33,697 bases of DNA from an uncultured Thermomicrobiales bacterium (GTDB lineage: Bacteria > Chloroflexota > Chloroflexia > Thermomicrobiales > UBA6265): assembly GCA_902806405.1 (NCBI GenBank), contig CADCWL010000073.1, positions 1 to 33,697 of the forward strand, given 5' to 3'. The translations under genes were made by a program, and so were the position numbers. Below, piece after piece: positions 16,701 to 24,827 of the stretch. Each line of letters opens with the position of its first letter. Position 1 is the stretch's first letter. Below the pieces are notes generated by a model, which was given only the letters and a program-made list of their open reading frames with translations, was not told where the DNA came from and did not search any database.

Positions 16701-19700
16701 GGCGCGCCGTCGGCGTCCTGCGCCTGGAGGAGGAGGCCACCGGTCCCCGGCGCGGCCGGCTCGGAGAGGAGCTCGACGGTCGTCTCCTCGCCGGCGGCGA
16801 CCTCGACCTCCCGCTCCGGGGCGGCGGCGAAGCCGGCGGCCGGCGCCGTCTGGGTGACCGCGTAGGTTCCGACCGCGATCCCGTCGAAGGAGACCTCGCC
16901 CGGGTCGGGATCGGCGTCGTCGGCCCCGTTGTCGCAGATCTCGAACTCCTCCGGCCCGGCGGCGGCGAAGCAGCCGCCGGCGAGGACGCCCCCGTCCGGA
17001 TCGAGGTTGACGACGGTCAGCGTCCCGGCCGCCGGCGCGTCGGCGACGACCTCGACGGCGACCGCCGTCACCTCGTCCGCGGCGACCCGGACCGCGACGT
17101 CGGCCGCGGCGACCGCGTCCTCCGTGGCGCGGGTCTGGCTCAGGGTATAGGCGCCCGGCGCGAGCTCATCGATGCGGACCACGCCGGCGGCGGGGTTCGC
17201 GTCCCCCGCCGCGTCGTCGCAGACCGGGGCGACCTCCGCCGCTCCGGAGAGACCGAAGCAGGCTCCCGGTTGCGTCCCGACCGTCTCCCCGGCCGCGTCG
17301 ACGAGGGTGACCTCGACGCCCCCGGTCCGCTCGATGGCGGCGGCGGCGAACGCCACCTCGGCCGTCTCGCCGAGCGCTACCGTCGCATCCTGGTTCTCCT
17401 CGACCGGCGCGACGCCGTCCGGCGCCTCCGTCTCGGCCACGGCGTAGTCGCCCGGCTCCAGCCCCGCAAGGAGAACGACGCCGGGGTCCGGGTCGGCGTC
17501 GCCCTCGCCGTTGTCGCAGACGGCCGCGTTCTGGGGGCCGGTGACTTCGTAGCAGCCGTTCGCCGCCGGGTCGCCGGCGGCATCGGCGGCGGTGATCCGG
17601 ACGGAACCGAGCGCCGGGCCGTTGACGAAGGTCAGCGCCTCGTCGCCGCCCGGCTCGATGGTGACGGCCTGCTCCGCGTCCGCGGGCGGGCCGGCGTCGG
17701 TCGGCGGCCGCTGTTGGGCGATCGTCTTGCGGCCGGGGATCAGGTCGGTCAGCTCGACGTCGCCGTCGCCGTCGTCGTCGCAGTAGGGGCCGAAGACCCC
17801 GTTCGGGTTGGTCAGCGTGTAGCAGGCGAAGCCGAGCGGCTCGCCCGCCTCGTCCTCGGTCGAGATCGTGAGCCGGCCCGGCGCGTCGTCGGCCGGCGCG
17901 TCCGGCTGCAGCGCCACCGCCGCCTCGGCGGTCTCGCCCGCGGCGACGGCGACCTCGATCGGGCGCGGGGCGGCGAAGCCGTCCGGCGCGTCGACGACCG
18001 AGAGCGCGTAGTCCCCGACCAGGACGTCCTCGATCAGGATGCGGCCGCCGAGGGGGTCGGCGTCGGTCGGGTCGGCATCGGTCGGCGCGTCCTGGGCGGC
18101 CGCGAAGCGCCAGCCGGCCGCCGCGGCCACCCCCGCGTCGCAGACGGGGCCGATCGTTGCCTCCTCGCCGGCGAGTTCGACGCAGGCGCCGGCGAGCGGG
18201 TCGCCGTCCGCTTCCAGCGTGACCCGCACCGCGCCGGTCGCCGCCCCCGGCGTCTCGCGCGGCGCGGCATCGGGGGCGAAGGCGACGGTCGTCGCTTCGC
18301 CGGGGTCGACGGTCGCGGTCCGCTCCGCGTCGGCCGGCGGCGGGGCGCCCTCCGGCGCGGTCGTCTGGACGACCGTCTGAGCGCCGGGGCTGACGCCGGT
18401 GACGATGACGTCGCCGTTGGCGTTCTCGTCGCAGAAGGGGCCGAAGGTCTGGCCGCCGTTGGCGACCGTGTAGCAGGCGCCGGGCAGCGGCTGGCCGGCT
18501 GCGTCCTCGGCGAGGAGGATCAGGGTGCCCGACTCGTCCGCGGCCACCGTCGGGGTGGTCGCTGCCGGGGCGAGCGCGACCTCGACCCGGGTCGTCTCGC
18601 CGGCGGCGACGGCGATCTCCTGCTCGTCGACCGGCGCCACCTCGGCCGGCGCGTCGACCCGCAGGCGGTAGTCGCCGGGCGCCACGTCGGCGAGCGCGAC
18701 GCGGCCGTCCGCCCCGTCGCCGTCGGCGCGCTCGCCGTCGCAGACGGGGCCGACCGTGTCCTCGTCCACCGCGGCGAGGGCGACGCAGAGGCCGCCGGCC
18801 TCGACGCCGTCCTGCGGGCGGGCGACGACCACGACGCGGCCAGCCGCGGTCGATCGGATCGCCGTGGCCTCCGCGTTATCGGCGGTCGGCTCCTCTGTTG
18901 ACTCGGGCGACGGCACGTCCTGGGCGGCGAAGCGCACGCGCGCGGTCTCGCCAGCGACGACGGCGACCGGCTCCGGCGCGAGCGCCGGCTCGGCGCCGGC
19001 GGGGGCCTGGGACTCGAAGAGGTCGTAGTCGCCGGGCGGCACGCCCTCGATCAGGACCCGACCGGGGTCGGCGTCGGCGTCGGCGGGTCCGCCATCGCAG
19101 ACCGGGTCGAGGGGTGCCCCGGCGAGGCCGTAGCAGCCTCCCACCGCCGGCTCCCCGGCCGCGTCTGCGACGGCGACCGCGACCGCGCCGGTCGCGGCGT
19201 CGGCCTCCGGGGTCTCGGTGGCGGTGGCATCCGGGTCAGCGTCGGTCCGCGGGTTGACGACCGTCAGCTCCTCGGTGCCGCCGGCGGGGACGGTAACCGT
19301 CTCCTCCCCGGCGGGCTCGTGGCCGGGCGCGGTCCGGAGCTGACGGACGAGGTAGGTGCCGGGGGCGATGTCGGGGAGGTTGAGGCGCCCGTCGTTCCCC
19401 TGGTCGCAGACGTCGTCGAAGTCGGCGTTCTCGCCGTCGAGGGCGAAGCAGGTCTCCCCGACCGGGGTCTCCTCGTCGTCGACGACGAGGATCACCAGCG
19501 TCCCGGGCCGGTCGTCGTCCGCGACGGTGGTCGCGGTCGCGGTCGCGGCCTCGTCGGGGTCCCCGTCCGCGGTTTCCTCCCTCGCCGCGGCGGTTGCCTC
19601 CTCGGTGGCGATGGCGGAGACGTCACCGCGCCCGCCGTCGACCGGTGCGAGGGGGACGCGGAGCCGCGCCCCGTCCGCCCCGACCTCGATCGGGGAGTCG

Positions 19701-20986
19701 GGCGCCGCCTGGTAGCCGTCGGGCGTGGCCGTCTGGGCCAGGGTGTAGGCGCCGACCGGAACGTCGTCGAAGAGGACGTCTCCGTCCGCGTCGTCATCGC
19801 ACCGCTCGACGCCGAGCTCGACCAGGACAAAGCAGGCGCCGGGCAACGCCTCCCCTTCCTCGTCGGTCGGTCGGAGCACGACGCGGCCGGCCGCCGTCGG
19901 GTCCGCGGTCGTGGCCTCCTCGGCGTCGCCGCCCGAGGTCTCGTCGGCGGCCGACGTCTCCTCCGGCCCGATTGTCTCGGGGTCCTCGTCCGCTTGGCCG
20001 TCAGCTGGGTCCACCTCGCCGCCGGCGACCGCCTCGGCCGCGTAGCCGCCCGGGCCGAGGTCGAGCCGTTGCCGCGCGGCCGGCTCCTGGCCGTCGGGCG
20101 TCAGGGACTCGTCCAACTCGTAGGTGTCCGGGGCGAGGCCGTTCGGGACGCGGAGGGAGGTTTGGCCGTCGGCGGCGCCGTCGTCGCCGTCGCAACCCTG
20201 GCCGACGAGGGCGCCGTCGCGCGTCCGGACGGCGAAGCACGCGCCCGCCTGGGGCACCCCCGCGGCGTCCGTCTTGGCGACGTCGAGGCGGGTGTCGGCG
20301 ACCGTGTCCGTGACGGTGACGGCGCCCTGGGCGTCGACCGCGACGTAGACGCGGCTCGGGGCATCGAGGGCGATCGTGTCCTGGCCGACCGGCACGTCGT
20401 CGAAGAGGATCTGGAAGCCGTAGCTCCCCGGCTGGGCGTCGAAGTAGGCCTCGTAGCCCGCCCCGGTCGGCGCCAGGTCGACGCGGTCGCCAAGATCGGT
20501 GACGAGGCTCGCCCGCTGCTCGACCGGCTCCCCGGTGATCGCGCCGGTGCGCGGGTCGTAGGCGAAGTAGGCCCCGGCCGCGTCGGCCGGCACGCTCAGC
20601 GCTAGGTCGCCCCCATCCGGGTCGCCCCCGGCCCCGAGCGAGCGCTGGGCGTCGCTGGCGGAGCTGATCCGGAACGCGTACTCCCCGGGCGGGATCGGCA
20701 GGGTGCCGGTCCAGATCCCATCGCCGCCGTCGGCCAGCGCCGTCAGGGAACACGAGGCATCGTAGTCCTGCGGGCAGCCGAGCGCGGCCTGGAAGGAGCC
20801 GACGACGGCGACCCGCGACGGGGCCGGCAGGGGCGGCGGATCGCCGCGCTGGGCCGCGAGTGCGACCGGCACCGCGGGGGCGAGGGGCGCGAGCGGCGCG
20901 AGGATGCCGAGCAGCAGCCCCAGCGCGGCGAGCGCGCGAAAGCGGACGGGGTCCCCGGACCGCGACCGACGGACGGGCACGCGCAT
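13709..20986 (-). CDS. Giant Cna_B/SpaA-repeat surface protein with X25-like tip and sortase-like anchor
   Basis: A 2,425-residue exported protein. The ATG at 20986 has a GGGAG site upstream and begins a signal peptide (hydrophobic LAALGLLLGILAPLAPLAPA, cleavage near residue 44). Residues 57-155 resemble the X25 domain of pullulanases: VGSFQAALGCPQDYDASC, then GTLPIPPGEYAFRI. A second weaker copy spans 160-228. From residue 233 come seventeen prealbumin-like Cna_B repeats, each of the form GxLxVxxxDxxGxPLxGACF, CD, Asp-rich loop, PGDYxLxETxAPxGY, then VxVxAGET. Three longer CPxG-type repeats follow. The end is RPPNTG (2365-2370), a Pro/Ala spacer, a hydrophobic helix (2402-2419) and RRRRAA, resembling a sortase signal. 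Cna_B repeats make stalks that hold a tip domain away from the cell, so an adhesin or carbohydrate-binding fibre is likely. No sortase gene is in the window. Confidence 0.88.
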   Translation of the reverse strand: MRVPVRRSRSGDPVRFRALAALGLLLGILAPLAPLAPAVPVALAAQRGDPPPLPAPSRVAVVGSFQAALGCPQDYDASCSLTALADGGDGIWTGTLPIPPGEYAFRISSASDAQRSLGAGGDPDGGDLALSVPADAAGAYFAYDPRTGAITGEPVEQRASLVTDLGDRVDLAPTGAGYEAYFDAQPGSYGFQILFDDVPVGQDTIALDAPSRVYVAVDAQGAVTVTDTVADTRLDVAKTDAAGVPQAGACFAVRTRDGALVGQGCDGDDGAADGQTSLRVPNGLAPDTYELDESLTPDGQEPAARQRLDLGPGGYAAEAVAGGEVDPADGQADEDPETIGPEETSAADETSGGDAEEATTADPTAAGRVVLRPTDEEGEALPGACFVLVELGVERCDDDADGDVLFDDVPVGAYTLAQTATPDGYQAAPDSPIEVGADGARLRVPLAPVDGGRGDVSAIATEEATAAAREETADGDPDEAATATATTVADDDRPGTLVILVVDDEETPVGETCFALDGENADFDDVCDQGNDGRLNLPDIAPGTYLVRQLRTAPGHEPAGEETVTVPAGGTEELTVVNPRTDADPDATATETPEADAATGAVAVAVADAAGEPAVGGCYGLAGAPLDPVCDGGPADADADPGRVLIEGVPPGDYDLFESQAPAGAEPALAPEPVAVVAGETARVRFAAQDVPSPESTEEPTADNAEATAIRSTAAGRVVVVARPQDGVEAGGLCVALAAVDEDTVGPVCDGERADGDGADGRVALADVAPGDYRLRVDAPAEVAPVDEQEIAVAAGETTRVEVALAPAATTPTVAADESGTLILLAEDAAGQPLPGACYTVANGGQTFGPFCDENANGDVIVTGVSPGAQTVVQTTAPEGAPPPADAERTATVDPGEATTVAFAPDAAPRETPGAATGAVRVTLEADGDPLAGACVELAGEEATIGPVCDAGVAAAAGWRFAAAQDAPTDADPTDADPLGGRILIEDVLVGDYALSVVDAPDGFAAPRPIEVAVAAGETAEAAVALQPDAPADDAPGRLTISTEDEAGEPLGFACYTLTNPNGVFGPYCDDDGDGDVELTDLIPGRKTIAQQRPPTDAGPPADAEQAVTIEPGGDEALTFVNGPALGSVRITAADAAGDPAANGCYEVTGPQNAAVCDNGEGDADPDPGVVLLAGLEPGDYAVAETEAPDGVAPVEENQDATVALGETAEVAFAAAAIERTGGVEVTLVDAAGETVGTQPGACFGLSGAAEVAPVCDDAAGDANPAAGVVRIDELAPGAYTLSQTRATEDAVAAADVAVRVAADEVTAVAVEVVADAPAAGTLTVVNLDPDGGVLAGGCFAAAGPEEFEICDNGADDADPDPGEVSFDGIAVGTYAVTQTAPAAGFAAAPEREVEVAAGEETTVELLSEPAAPGTGGLLLQAQDADGAPVPGQCFRLEAGGETVGTFCDNGPEDADPAPGALVVEGLAEGVYEAVAVSAVDAVDGLAEGEEPSSEVVSSAQSVGGAERRTVTVRRDRAPIAVTVVVVAQPATTGDLVVGKRDEADRALAGACFALLDAVGETVEEVCDGRGGDGDGNRGQVRFDAVPAGDYTLSETAAPPGYAVAADQPVTVRAGRVARLAVPNEPLPPTGTLTVTTTDGAGDALLGACYALLRGTGALGPVCDAADGAVDGQTAFADLAGGAYVLQQTQAPSPDYAPADDRALQIVAGADQAEEVVNAARPGTVLIAKVDEAGTPLGGACFALAVADAAADGGDGYALCDDDANDADPTPGTILLPGVAAADYTASETRAPAGYRAAADQTLTVAPNRQAELVFANVALPPPPRTGDLLVFKVDEGDQALSGACFALLDGETIVAGPRCDADDGSEDGTIAFEGVGAGDYALRETRRPAAGYAPIADLPVTIALNETTEVAVENRLRPGRLTVRKTDVNGNPLADACFDLEPDGLGPLCTDAAGLLTFEAVAPGTYDVTETTAPEGYLAADPLSGVVVNPGATTTLDVVNALAPPPPDTGSIQVVKFFCPAGDGGEGTEFVDSSDPGGSRLARTAGCAPGDAAFVLVAASGEGGPGELATGDDGRYQTTLLAGDYTLQELAADGSVAATEEVTISVGQLTTVVVLDFVAPPAPAPAAIDVAAYTCAPGFQGTVYADFVDLCAAPENLANNVTFRLAGTLTARAVTGDGGFQGETGFEELPAGDYVLRQQVPATAAQTVFAFCGRDPDAPDRRRVGATIALRLAAGERQTCAFFTVPDDLPATTGAILVQKYGCPVTAPPAGFDWYDECAPQGAGVPFSLALLDGGDDIPVTDGVTDGDGLLRFDGLEPGTYRLEEVGAAWCHAESDSVNARGDVVVRAGERASVFAFNCLGTKRPPNTGAGPGAWPGASPAAAPAVVGPTRPVAAGVPGTAALLGVVWPLLGLAALTARRRRAA
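14967..20295 (-). repeat. Array of seventeen Cys-paired Cna_B-like repeats
   Basis: Each repeat is about 95-125 codons. All seventeen carry two cysteines, one in the GACF/GACY strand and one before an Asp-rich loop (for example CDDDANDADPTPG). The Lys-Glu-Asn triad that forms the intramolecular isopeptide bond in Cna_B/SpaA domains is complete only in repeats 13, 15, 16 and 17 (about 14,960-16,390) and, outside the array, in repeat 20. Repeats 2-12 have lost the Lys (replaced by Pro, Val, Ala, Leu, Thr or Asn) and usually Glu (often Gln). Repeats are strongly diverged from one another, so the array is old rather than a recent amplification. Confidence 0.75.
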
Positions 20987-21158
20987 GGGTTGTTCTCCCG
21001 GGGGACGACGGTCCGATCGACGGCATCGGCGAAGCGGCGGCGCTGCCGTGCTGCCCCGGGCACGCTGACCCGCGAGCAGGCGGGTCCGTACCGTAGCACG
21101 GCGGCTTTCGGCCCGAACGGCCGAACCCGAGCGGGCGTTCGGCGGCGGCCGCATCTCC

Positions 21159-22177
21159 CTATACGCGCGATGGCGGCGAAGCGTTCCGTGCCGGAGGGGC
21201 GTGTGCCGGCGGCCGGGGCGAACCCGGCGGTCGGGCTCCGTCTCGCGCGCGCAGGATCGCCAGGTTCCGTCGGATCACCCCCGTGAGGTGCTCCGGATAG
21301 GCGCCGCGCGGATGGTCAAGACTCTGCGCCAACGCCTGGACGCCGATCAGGACTGCCCAGAGGTGGAGCCGCCGCTCCTCCTCCGCCGAGCGGGGGACGA
21401 CGTCCCGGTAGCCTTCCAGAAGGAACGGGAGCACCGGCCGCGGCAACGTCTTGCCCTCGTGGAGCGCGAAATGGCCGAGGGCGTCGTGCCGGTCGGCGCC
21501 GCGGATCTCCCCGAAGTCGATGATCCCGGCGTAGCGGCCTTCGTGCTGGAAGTCGTGGGTGGCGTCGAGGTCGCCGTGGGCGAGGCGAGCCTGCTCTGCG
21601 CCGATCCATGCGTCGCGATCGGCCACCGCACGGCGGATCGCCCGGACCGTATCGTCCCGGAGGACGCCCCGTAGCCGGTGGAGCCGCTCCGGGGGTTCCC
21701 GGAGCGCGAACGCATGGTGGGTCGATAGCACCGCCGCGAGGCGGCCCGCCTGATCCAGCCGAAGCCGTCGACGGCGAGACCGTTGATCAGGGCCAGGTCG
21801 CGCCCCGCCGCTCGAAGGACCGACCGGAGATCGACGCCCGCGTCGGTCCGGGCAAGCGGGACGCCCGGCACCTCGGTCGTCACCATCGCCGAGCGGACGA
21901 GCGTGGCATCGTGCGGGGCGAAGGCGACGACCTCCGGCACCCGCACCCCGCGCTCCCGCAGCAGGCGGTGGACCAGCGCCTCCGGGGCGAGGCTCGCCGC
22001 CGACCCCTCGGCGACCCGCAGATAGAAGGTCGCGGCGCCACGGTGGTCCCGTCGGACGCGGTAGACCGGCGTCGAGACCCCGCCCAGCGCCCGCTCCACG
22101 ACGACCGGTCCGGTGCCCGGGACCAGCCGGTCCGCGATGTTGCGGACCGCGCGCGGATCGAGGTCGTCCCCGGCCAT
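21159..22177 (-). pseudogene. Frameshifted aminoglycoside-phosphotransferase-family gene
   Basis: The ATG at 22177 opens a frame with APH-type N-lobe features: GGVSTPVYRVRRD, then FYLRVAEG, then EALVHRLLRERGVRVPEVVA and MVTTEVPGVPL, up to GFGWIRR near 21755. There the frame shifts and continues in the next frame with AFALREPPERLHRLRGVLRD, then ARLAHGDLDATHDFQHEG, then YAGIIDFGEIRGADRHDAL and the C-terminal helices to a stop at 21159. HGDLD with IIDFGE are the catalytic and metal-binding motifs of the kinase fold; the Asn usually six residues after the catalytic Asp region is replaced by Asp. The intact family phosphorylates small molecules such as aminoglycosides, homoserine or choline. A single-base indel separates two otherwise well-preserved halves. 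Confidence 0.75.
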
Positions 22178-22222
22178 CCCCCCCCGTTCTCGCCTCCTCC
22201 GCCCGCCGCCGACCGCGCCCGC

Positions 22223-23269
22223 TCAATCCTCGTCGACCTTCGCCCTGCCGGCCAGTGCCGCGTCCTCGGCGGCGTAGTCGAATGCGGCCGGGTCGTCGAC
22301 CGTTGGCCGGTTCTCCCGCTCCCAGGCGACGGCGCGACGCAGCCACTCGTCGCGGGAGACCGGCTCGGAGTAGCCGAGCTCGCGGCGGATGCGGCCGGTG
22401 TCGACGACCATCGGCTGGGCGAAGTCGACCGGGGAAGCGAGGTGGGGCGGCAGGCGGTCGTCCGGGATCGTGACCACCTCGCCCTCCCAGCCGGCCGCCC
22501 GGCCGACCGCCCGCGCGAAGTCCACCTCGGTCGGCGCGTCCGCCTCGCCGACGTTGTAGACGCGGCCGGCGGCGCGGTCGTCGACAACGGCGAGGGAGAC
22601 CGCGGCGGCCACGTTCTCGACGGCGGCGCGGGTCGCCCGCCAGCGGGCCGCGGCCTCGCCGAGCAGGAGCGCCGGGCGGCCGTCGTCGACCCGCCGGACG
22701 TAGGGCCGGAGCCGGTGCTGGCGGTCCCCGGGGCCGTAGACGAACGGGAGCCGCAGGATCGTGCCCGGCAGCCGCGGCTCGCCAAGCACCGCCCGCTCGA
22801 CGAGGATCTTGTCGTAGTCGTCGGCCCACGCCATCGGGTCGGCGGGAGGGCGCGGCGTCGCCTCCCGGTAGGGGTAGAGCGCCTCCCGAAGCGGCGCCTC
22901 CTCCGTCAACGGCACCGGGTCCGGCGCTCCCGGCTCGGTCCGGTTGAGGCGGGCGAAGGCGCGGTAGACGTCGACGCTGGAGATGGCGACCAACCGCTGG
23001 GCGATGCCGGTCATCGCCGCGACGACGATTCGGGCGTCCGCCTCCGACAGGGGGCGCGTGTCGAGGACGACCTCGGGGGCGAGGCGGCGGAGATCGCCGG
23101 CGACGTCGTCTAGCCGCGCCCGGTCGCCGTGGAGGTGGGCGACCGAGGCCGGCAGGTCGGCCTCGGTCCGTCCCCGGTGGAAAACCGTTACCTGGTGGTT
23201 ACCTTCAACCAGGCGGCGGACGACGTGCGGCCCGACGAAGCCCGTGCCGCCGATCACCAGGATCTGCAT
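22223..23269 (-). CDS. NAD-dependent epimerase/dehydratase (extended/atypical SDR)
   Basis: A 348-residue SDR protein. The NAD(P)-binding GGTGFVG motif sits at residues 7-13 (MQILVIGGTGFVGPHVVRRL), followed by VTVFHRGRTEADLP and the acidic-loop HGDR typical of the CSP41-like atypical group. The active-site YxxxK is YDKILVE, preceded by an SSVDVYRAF strand. The later part shows RLPFVYGPGDRQHRLRPYV and VYNVGEADAPTEVDFARAVG, as in nucleotide-sugar epimerase-like proteins. The ATG at 23269 follows a GGAGGGCGG ribosome site; the upstream 32 in-frame codons cover the promoter region and are excluded. The substrate is not known. It lies 45 bases upstream of the phosphotransferase pseudogene and probably shared its transcript. 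Confidence 0.9.
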   Translation of the reverse strand: MQILVIGGTGFVGPHVVRRLVEGNHQVTVFHRGRTEADLPASVAHLHGDRARLDDVAGDLRRLAPEVVLDTRPLSEADARIVVAAMTGIAQRLVAISSVDVYRAFARLNRTEPGAPDPVPLTEEAPLREALYPYREATPRPPADPMAWADDYDKILVERAVLGEPRLPGTILRLPFVYGPGDRQHRLRPYVRRVDDGRPALLLGEAAARWRATRAAVENVAAAVSLAVVDDRAAGRVYNVGEADAPTEVDFARAVGRAAGWEGEVVTIPDDRLPPHLASPVDFAQPMVVDTGRIRRELGYSEPVSRDEWLRRAVAWERENRPTVDDPAAFDYAAEDAALAGRAKVDED

Positions 23270-23319
23270 TCCGCCCTCCACCCTTGCGATGCGTTGCCAT
23301 CGCTCGACGCTCGCGCTCG

Positions 23320-23348
23320 ATGGTAACGGTGAAACGTACTGATGGCAA
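23320..23348 (-). promoter_or_regulatory. Sigma70-type promoter for the epimerase gene
   Basis: On the minus strand TTGCCA (23343-23348) and TACCAT (23320-23325) are separated by 17 bases. The predicted start is about 44 bases upstream of the epimerase ATG. This stretch is also more AT-rich than its surroundings. Confidence 0.5.
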
Positions 23349-23390
23349 GAAGAGCGTAAAGGCAAGGGGGTCGCAACCTGACGAGCACCC

Positions 23391-23690
23391 TCAGCACACC
23401 GCCGGACCGGTGGACGGCACAGCGCCCCCCGCAGCGGCGAGGAGGGCGGCTCGCGCGGCTTCCTCCGAGGCGGGGGACCACGCCCGGTCCTCGTCCTTCC
23501 CGGGGTCGCCTCGCTCGGGTTCGGCGTCCCGCTCCGCCAGCACCTGGAGGAAGGTGCGCGTCACCTCGTCGCCGCCGTGGCGGGCGAGCGCCCGCCGCGA
23601 CCTCGGCGTGCGGCCGGTGGCGTCGGCCGGGCACGCCACGCCGCCCACCAACCGGACGGGGCCCCCCGCCTCGGCCAGGAGGCGGTCCAT
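23391..23690 (-). pseudogene. Possible remnant of a small helical protein
   Basis: The frame reads MDRLLAEAGGPVRLVGGVAC, then GGDEVTRTFLQVLAERDAEP. The codons upstream of the ATG in the same frame also look coding (SPLDGDLTGEIGALRAAMDR), but no start codon precedes them before a stop. This suggests a helical protein whose original start is lost. The C-terminal third is Ala/Ser-rich and less convincing. No family is claimed. Confidence 0.3.
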
Positions 23691-24112
23691 CGCCGCCCGC
23701 AGCGCCCCGATCTCGCCGGTGAGGTCGCCGTCGAGTGGCGACGTAGCCTTCCCCTCACCGAGGCGTCGCCGCGCGACCGAATCCCGATCGTCCCGTCCCC
23801 GCCCCGTGCGTCACCCTCTCCGCCCGCTCCCGCGTCGCCCCTCAACGCCCGCACGACCGCCACCCTCCGCCCGCGGCGCCCCATCCGCTTCGTCCACCTC
23901 GCGCACCTTCGACGATGGGCCGCCTCTGCCCCCACCCATCCGCGCAGAATTGGGAGGGCAACGTGGGCCACCCGGCAAACCTCCGGTTCCGCCGGCGTCA
24001 CGTTTCCCGGAAATCGGTGACCGACCGGAAAAGCCGTTCGCGACCGACGCCGCATCTTGCGCCCGGATCGGTCGCGGGGACCGCACGGCCGCGGTGACAC
24101 CGCGACAACCCG
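23691..24112. other. Gene-free stretch
   Basis: About 420 bases with no open frame of convincing composition on either strand and no strong repeat. It holds the possible 5' remnant of the degenerate gene at 23391-23690 and leads into the MerR promoter. Confidence 0.5.
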
Positions 24113-24141
24113 TTTACTTCCATCGGTTCCGTCGCTAAGAT
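24113..24141 (+). promoter_or_regulatory. Sigma70-like promoter upstream of the MerR-type gene
   Basis: TTTACT (24113-24118) and TAAGAT (24136-24141) are spaced by exactly 17 bases in an AT-richer island. The start would lie about 115 bases before the ATG at 24265, leaving a long leader. Confidence 0.4.
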
Positions 24142-24264
24142 GGGCACTATGCACTTGCAGAGCTTCCCCTCGGGGGAGGCCGCGGCCGGTGCCGCACGAG
24201 ACGACGAGCGGCCCCACGGTTGACGGCCGCGACGACACCGTCCCAGCCCGGGAGGCGAGCCCAG

Positions 24265-24639
24265 ATGACCGACACCCTCGTCGAGCAGACGCCGCCGGGC
24301 GGAAGCCCCCTCCCGATCCCAAGCCGGAGCCCCAATCCTGGGGGGAGCCCCGACGGCGACCGCGTCGAACCGGGGGCGCCCGGGCTCGGGGATCCGATGC
24401 CGGGGCGGGGGGCCGTCACGGCGCGCGTCTACATGACGAGCGATCTCCGCGCCGCGACCGGGCTGACCCGCACCCACCTCGATTTCTACCTGCGCGAAGG
24501 CCTCGTCCGGCCGACCGCCCGCGCCGAGAGCGGCTTTCTGCTCTTCGACGAGGCGGAGCTGGCGACCCTGCGCACCGTTCTTCGCTGGCGCCGGGAGGGG
24601 ATCGGCCTGAAGCAGATCCGCGAGCGGCTGGGCCGGTGA
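24265..24639 (+). CDS. MerR-type DNA-binding regulator without an effector domain
   Basis: A 124-residue protein. The first 50 residues are Pro/Gly/Asp-rich and probably disordered. Residues 55-124 form a MerR winged helix: YMTSDLRAATGLTRTHLDFY, then LREGLVRP, then FLLFDEAELATLRTVLRW and REGIGLKQIRERLGR. The usual C-terminal coiled coil and ligand-binding part are absent, so it ends at the end of the DNA-binding domain. ATG at 24265 is chosen for the GGGAGG nine bases upstream; an in-frame earlier start has no such site. MerR proteins twist promoters with over-long spacers, and a minus-strand promoter with a dyad in its 18-base spacer lies 400 bases downstream. A link between the two is inference. 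Confidence 0.82.
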   Translation: MTDTLVEQTPPGGSPLPIPSRSPNPGGSPDGDRVEPGAPGLGDPMPGRGAVTARVYMTSDLRAATGLTRTHLDFYLREGLVRPTARAESGFLLFDEAELATLRTVLRWRREGIGLKQIRERLGR

Positions 24640-24658
24640 CGATGCGAGCGATTGGGCG

Positions 24659-24690
24659 CGGCGCGCGGCGGGGAGCCGCCGGGCGCGCCG
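24659..24690 (+). terminator. Strong GC stem-loop after the MerR-type gene
   Basis: Twenty bases after the stop, a 13-base arm (24659-24671) pairs with 24676-24690 around a GGAG loop with a 2-base bulge. It has no T-run. A likely terminator for this gene by position. Confidence 0.4.
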
Positions 24691-24827
24691 GGGGAGGAGA
24701 CGCGATCGGGAGAACGAGCGACCGCCGCCACGCCTCGGGGGCGATGCAGTCCGGACCGAGCGCCAACTCGAGCACCGGGGAGCAACGCCGATCGGACGCG
24801 GACGGGCCGCCGGCCGACGGGTTAACG

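Noticed and set aside
13289-18901. A 1,870-codon open frame on the plus strand
   Set aside because: It is antiparallel to the giant surface-protein gene, with Arg/Gly/Val/Asp-rich composition expected from the mirror of Ala/Asp/Gly codons, and has no domain or ribosome site.
13709-20986. The giant repeat gene as a collagen-like, RTX or elastin-like protein
   Set aside because: There are no GxY triplets and no GGxGxDxxx nonapeptides; the repeat unit has the strand order and PGDYxLxETxAPxGY signature of Cna_B/SpaA domains.
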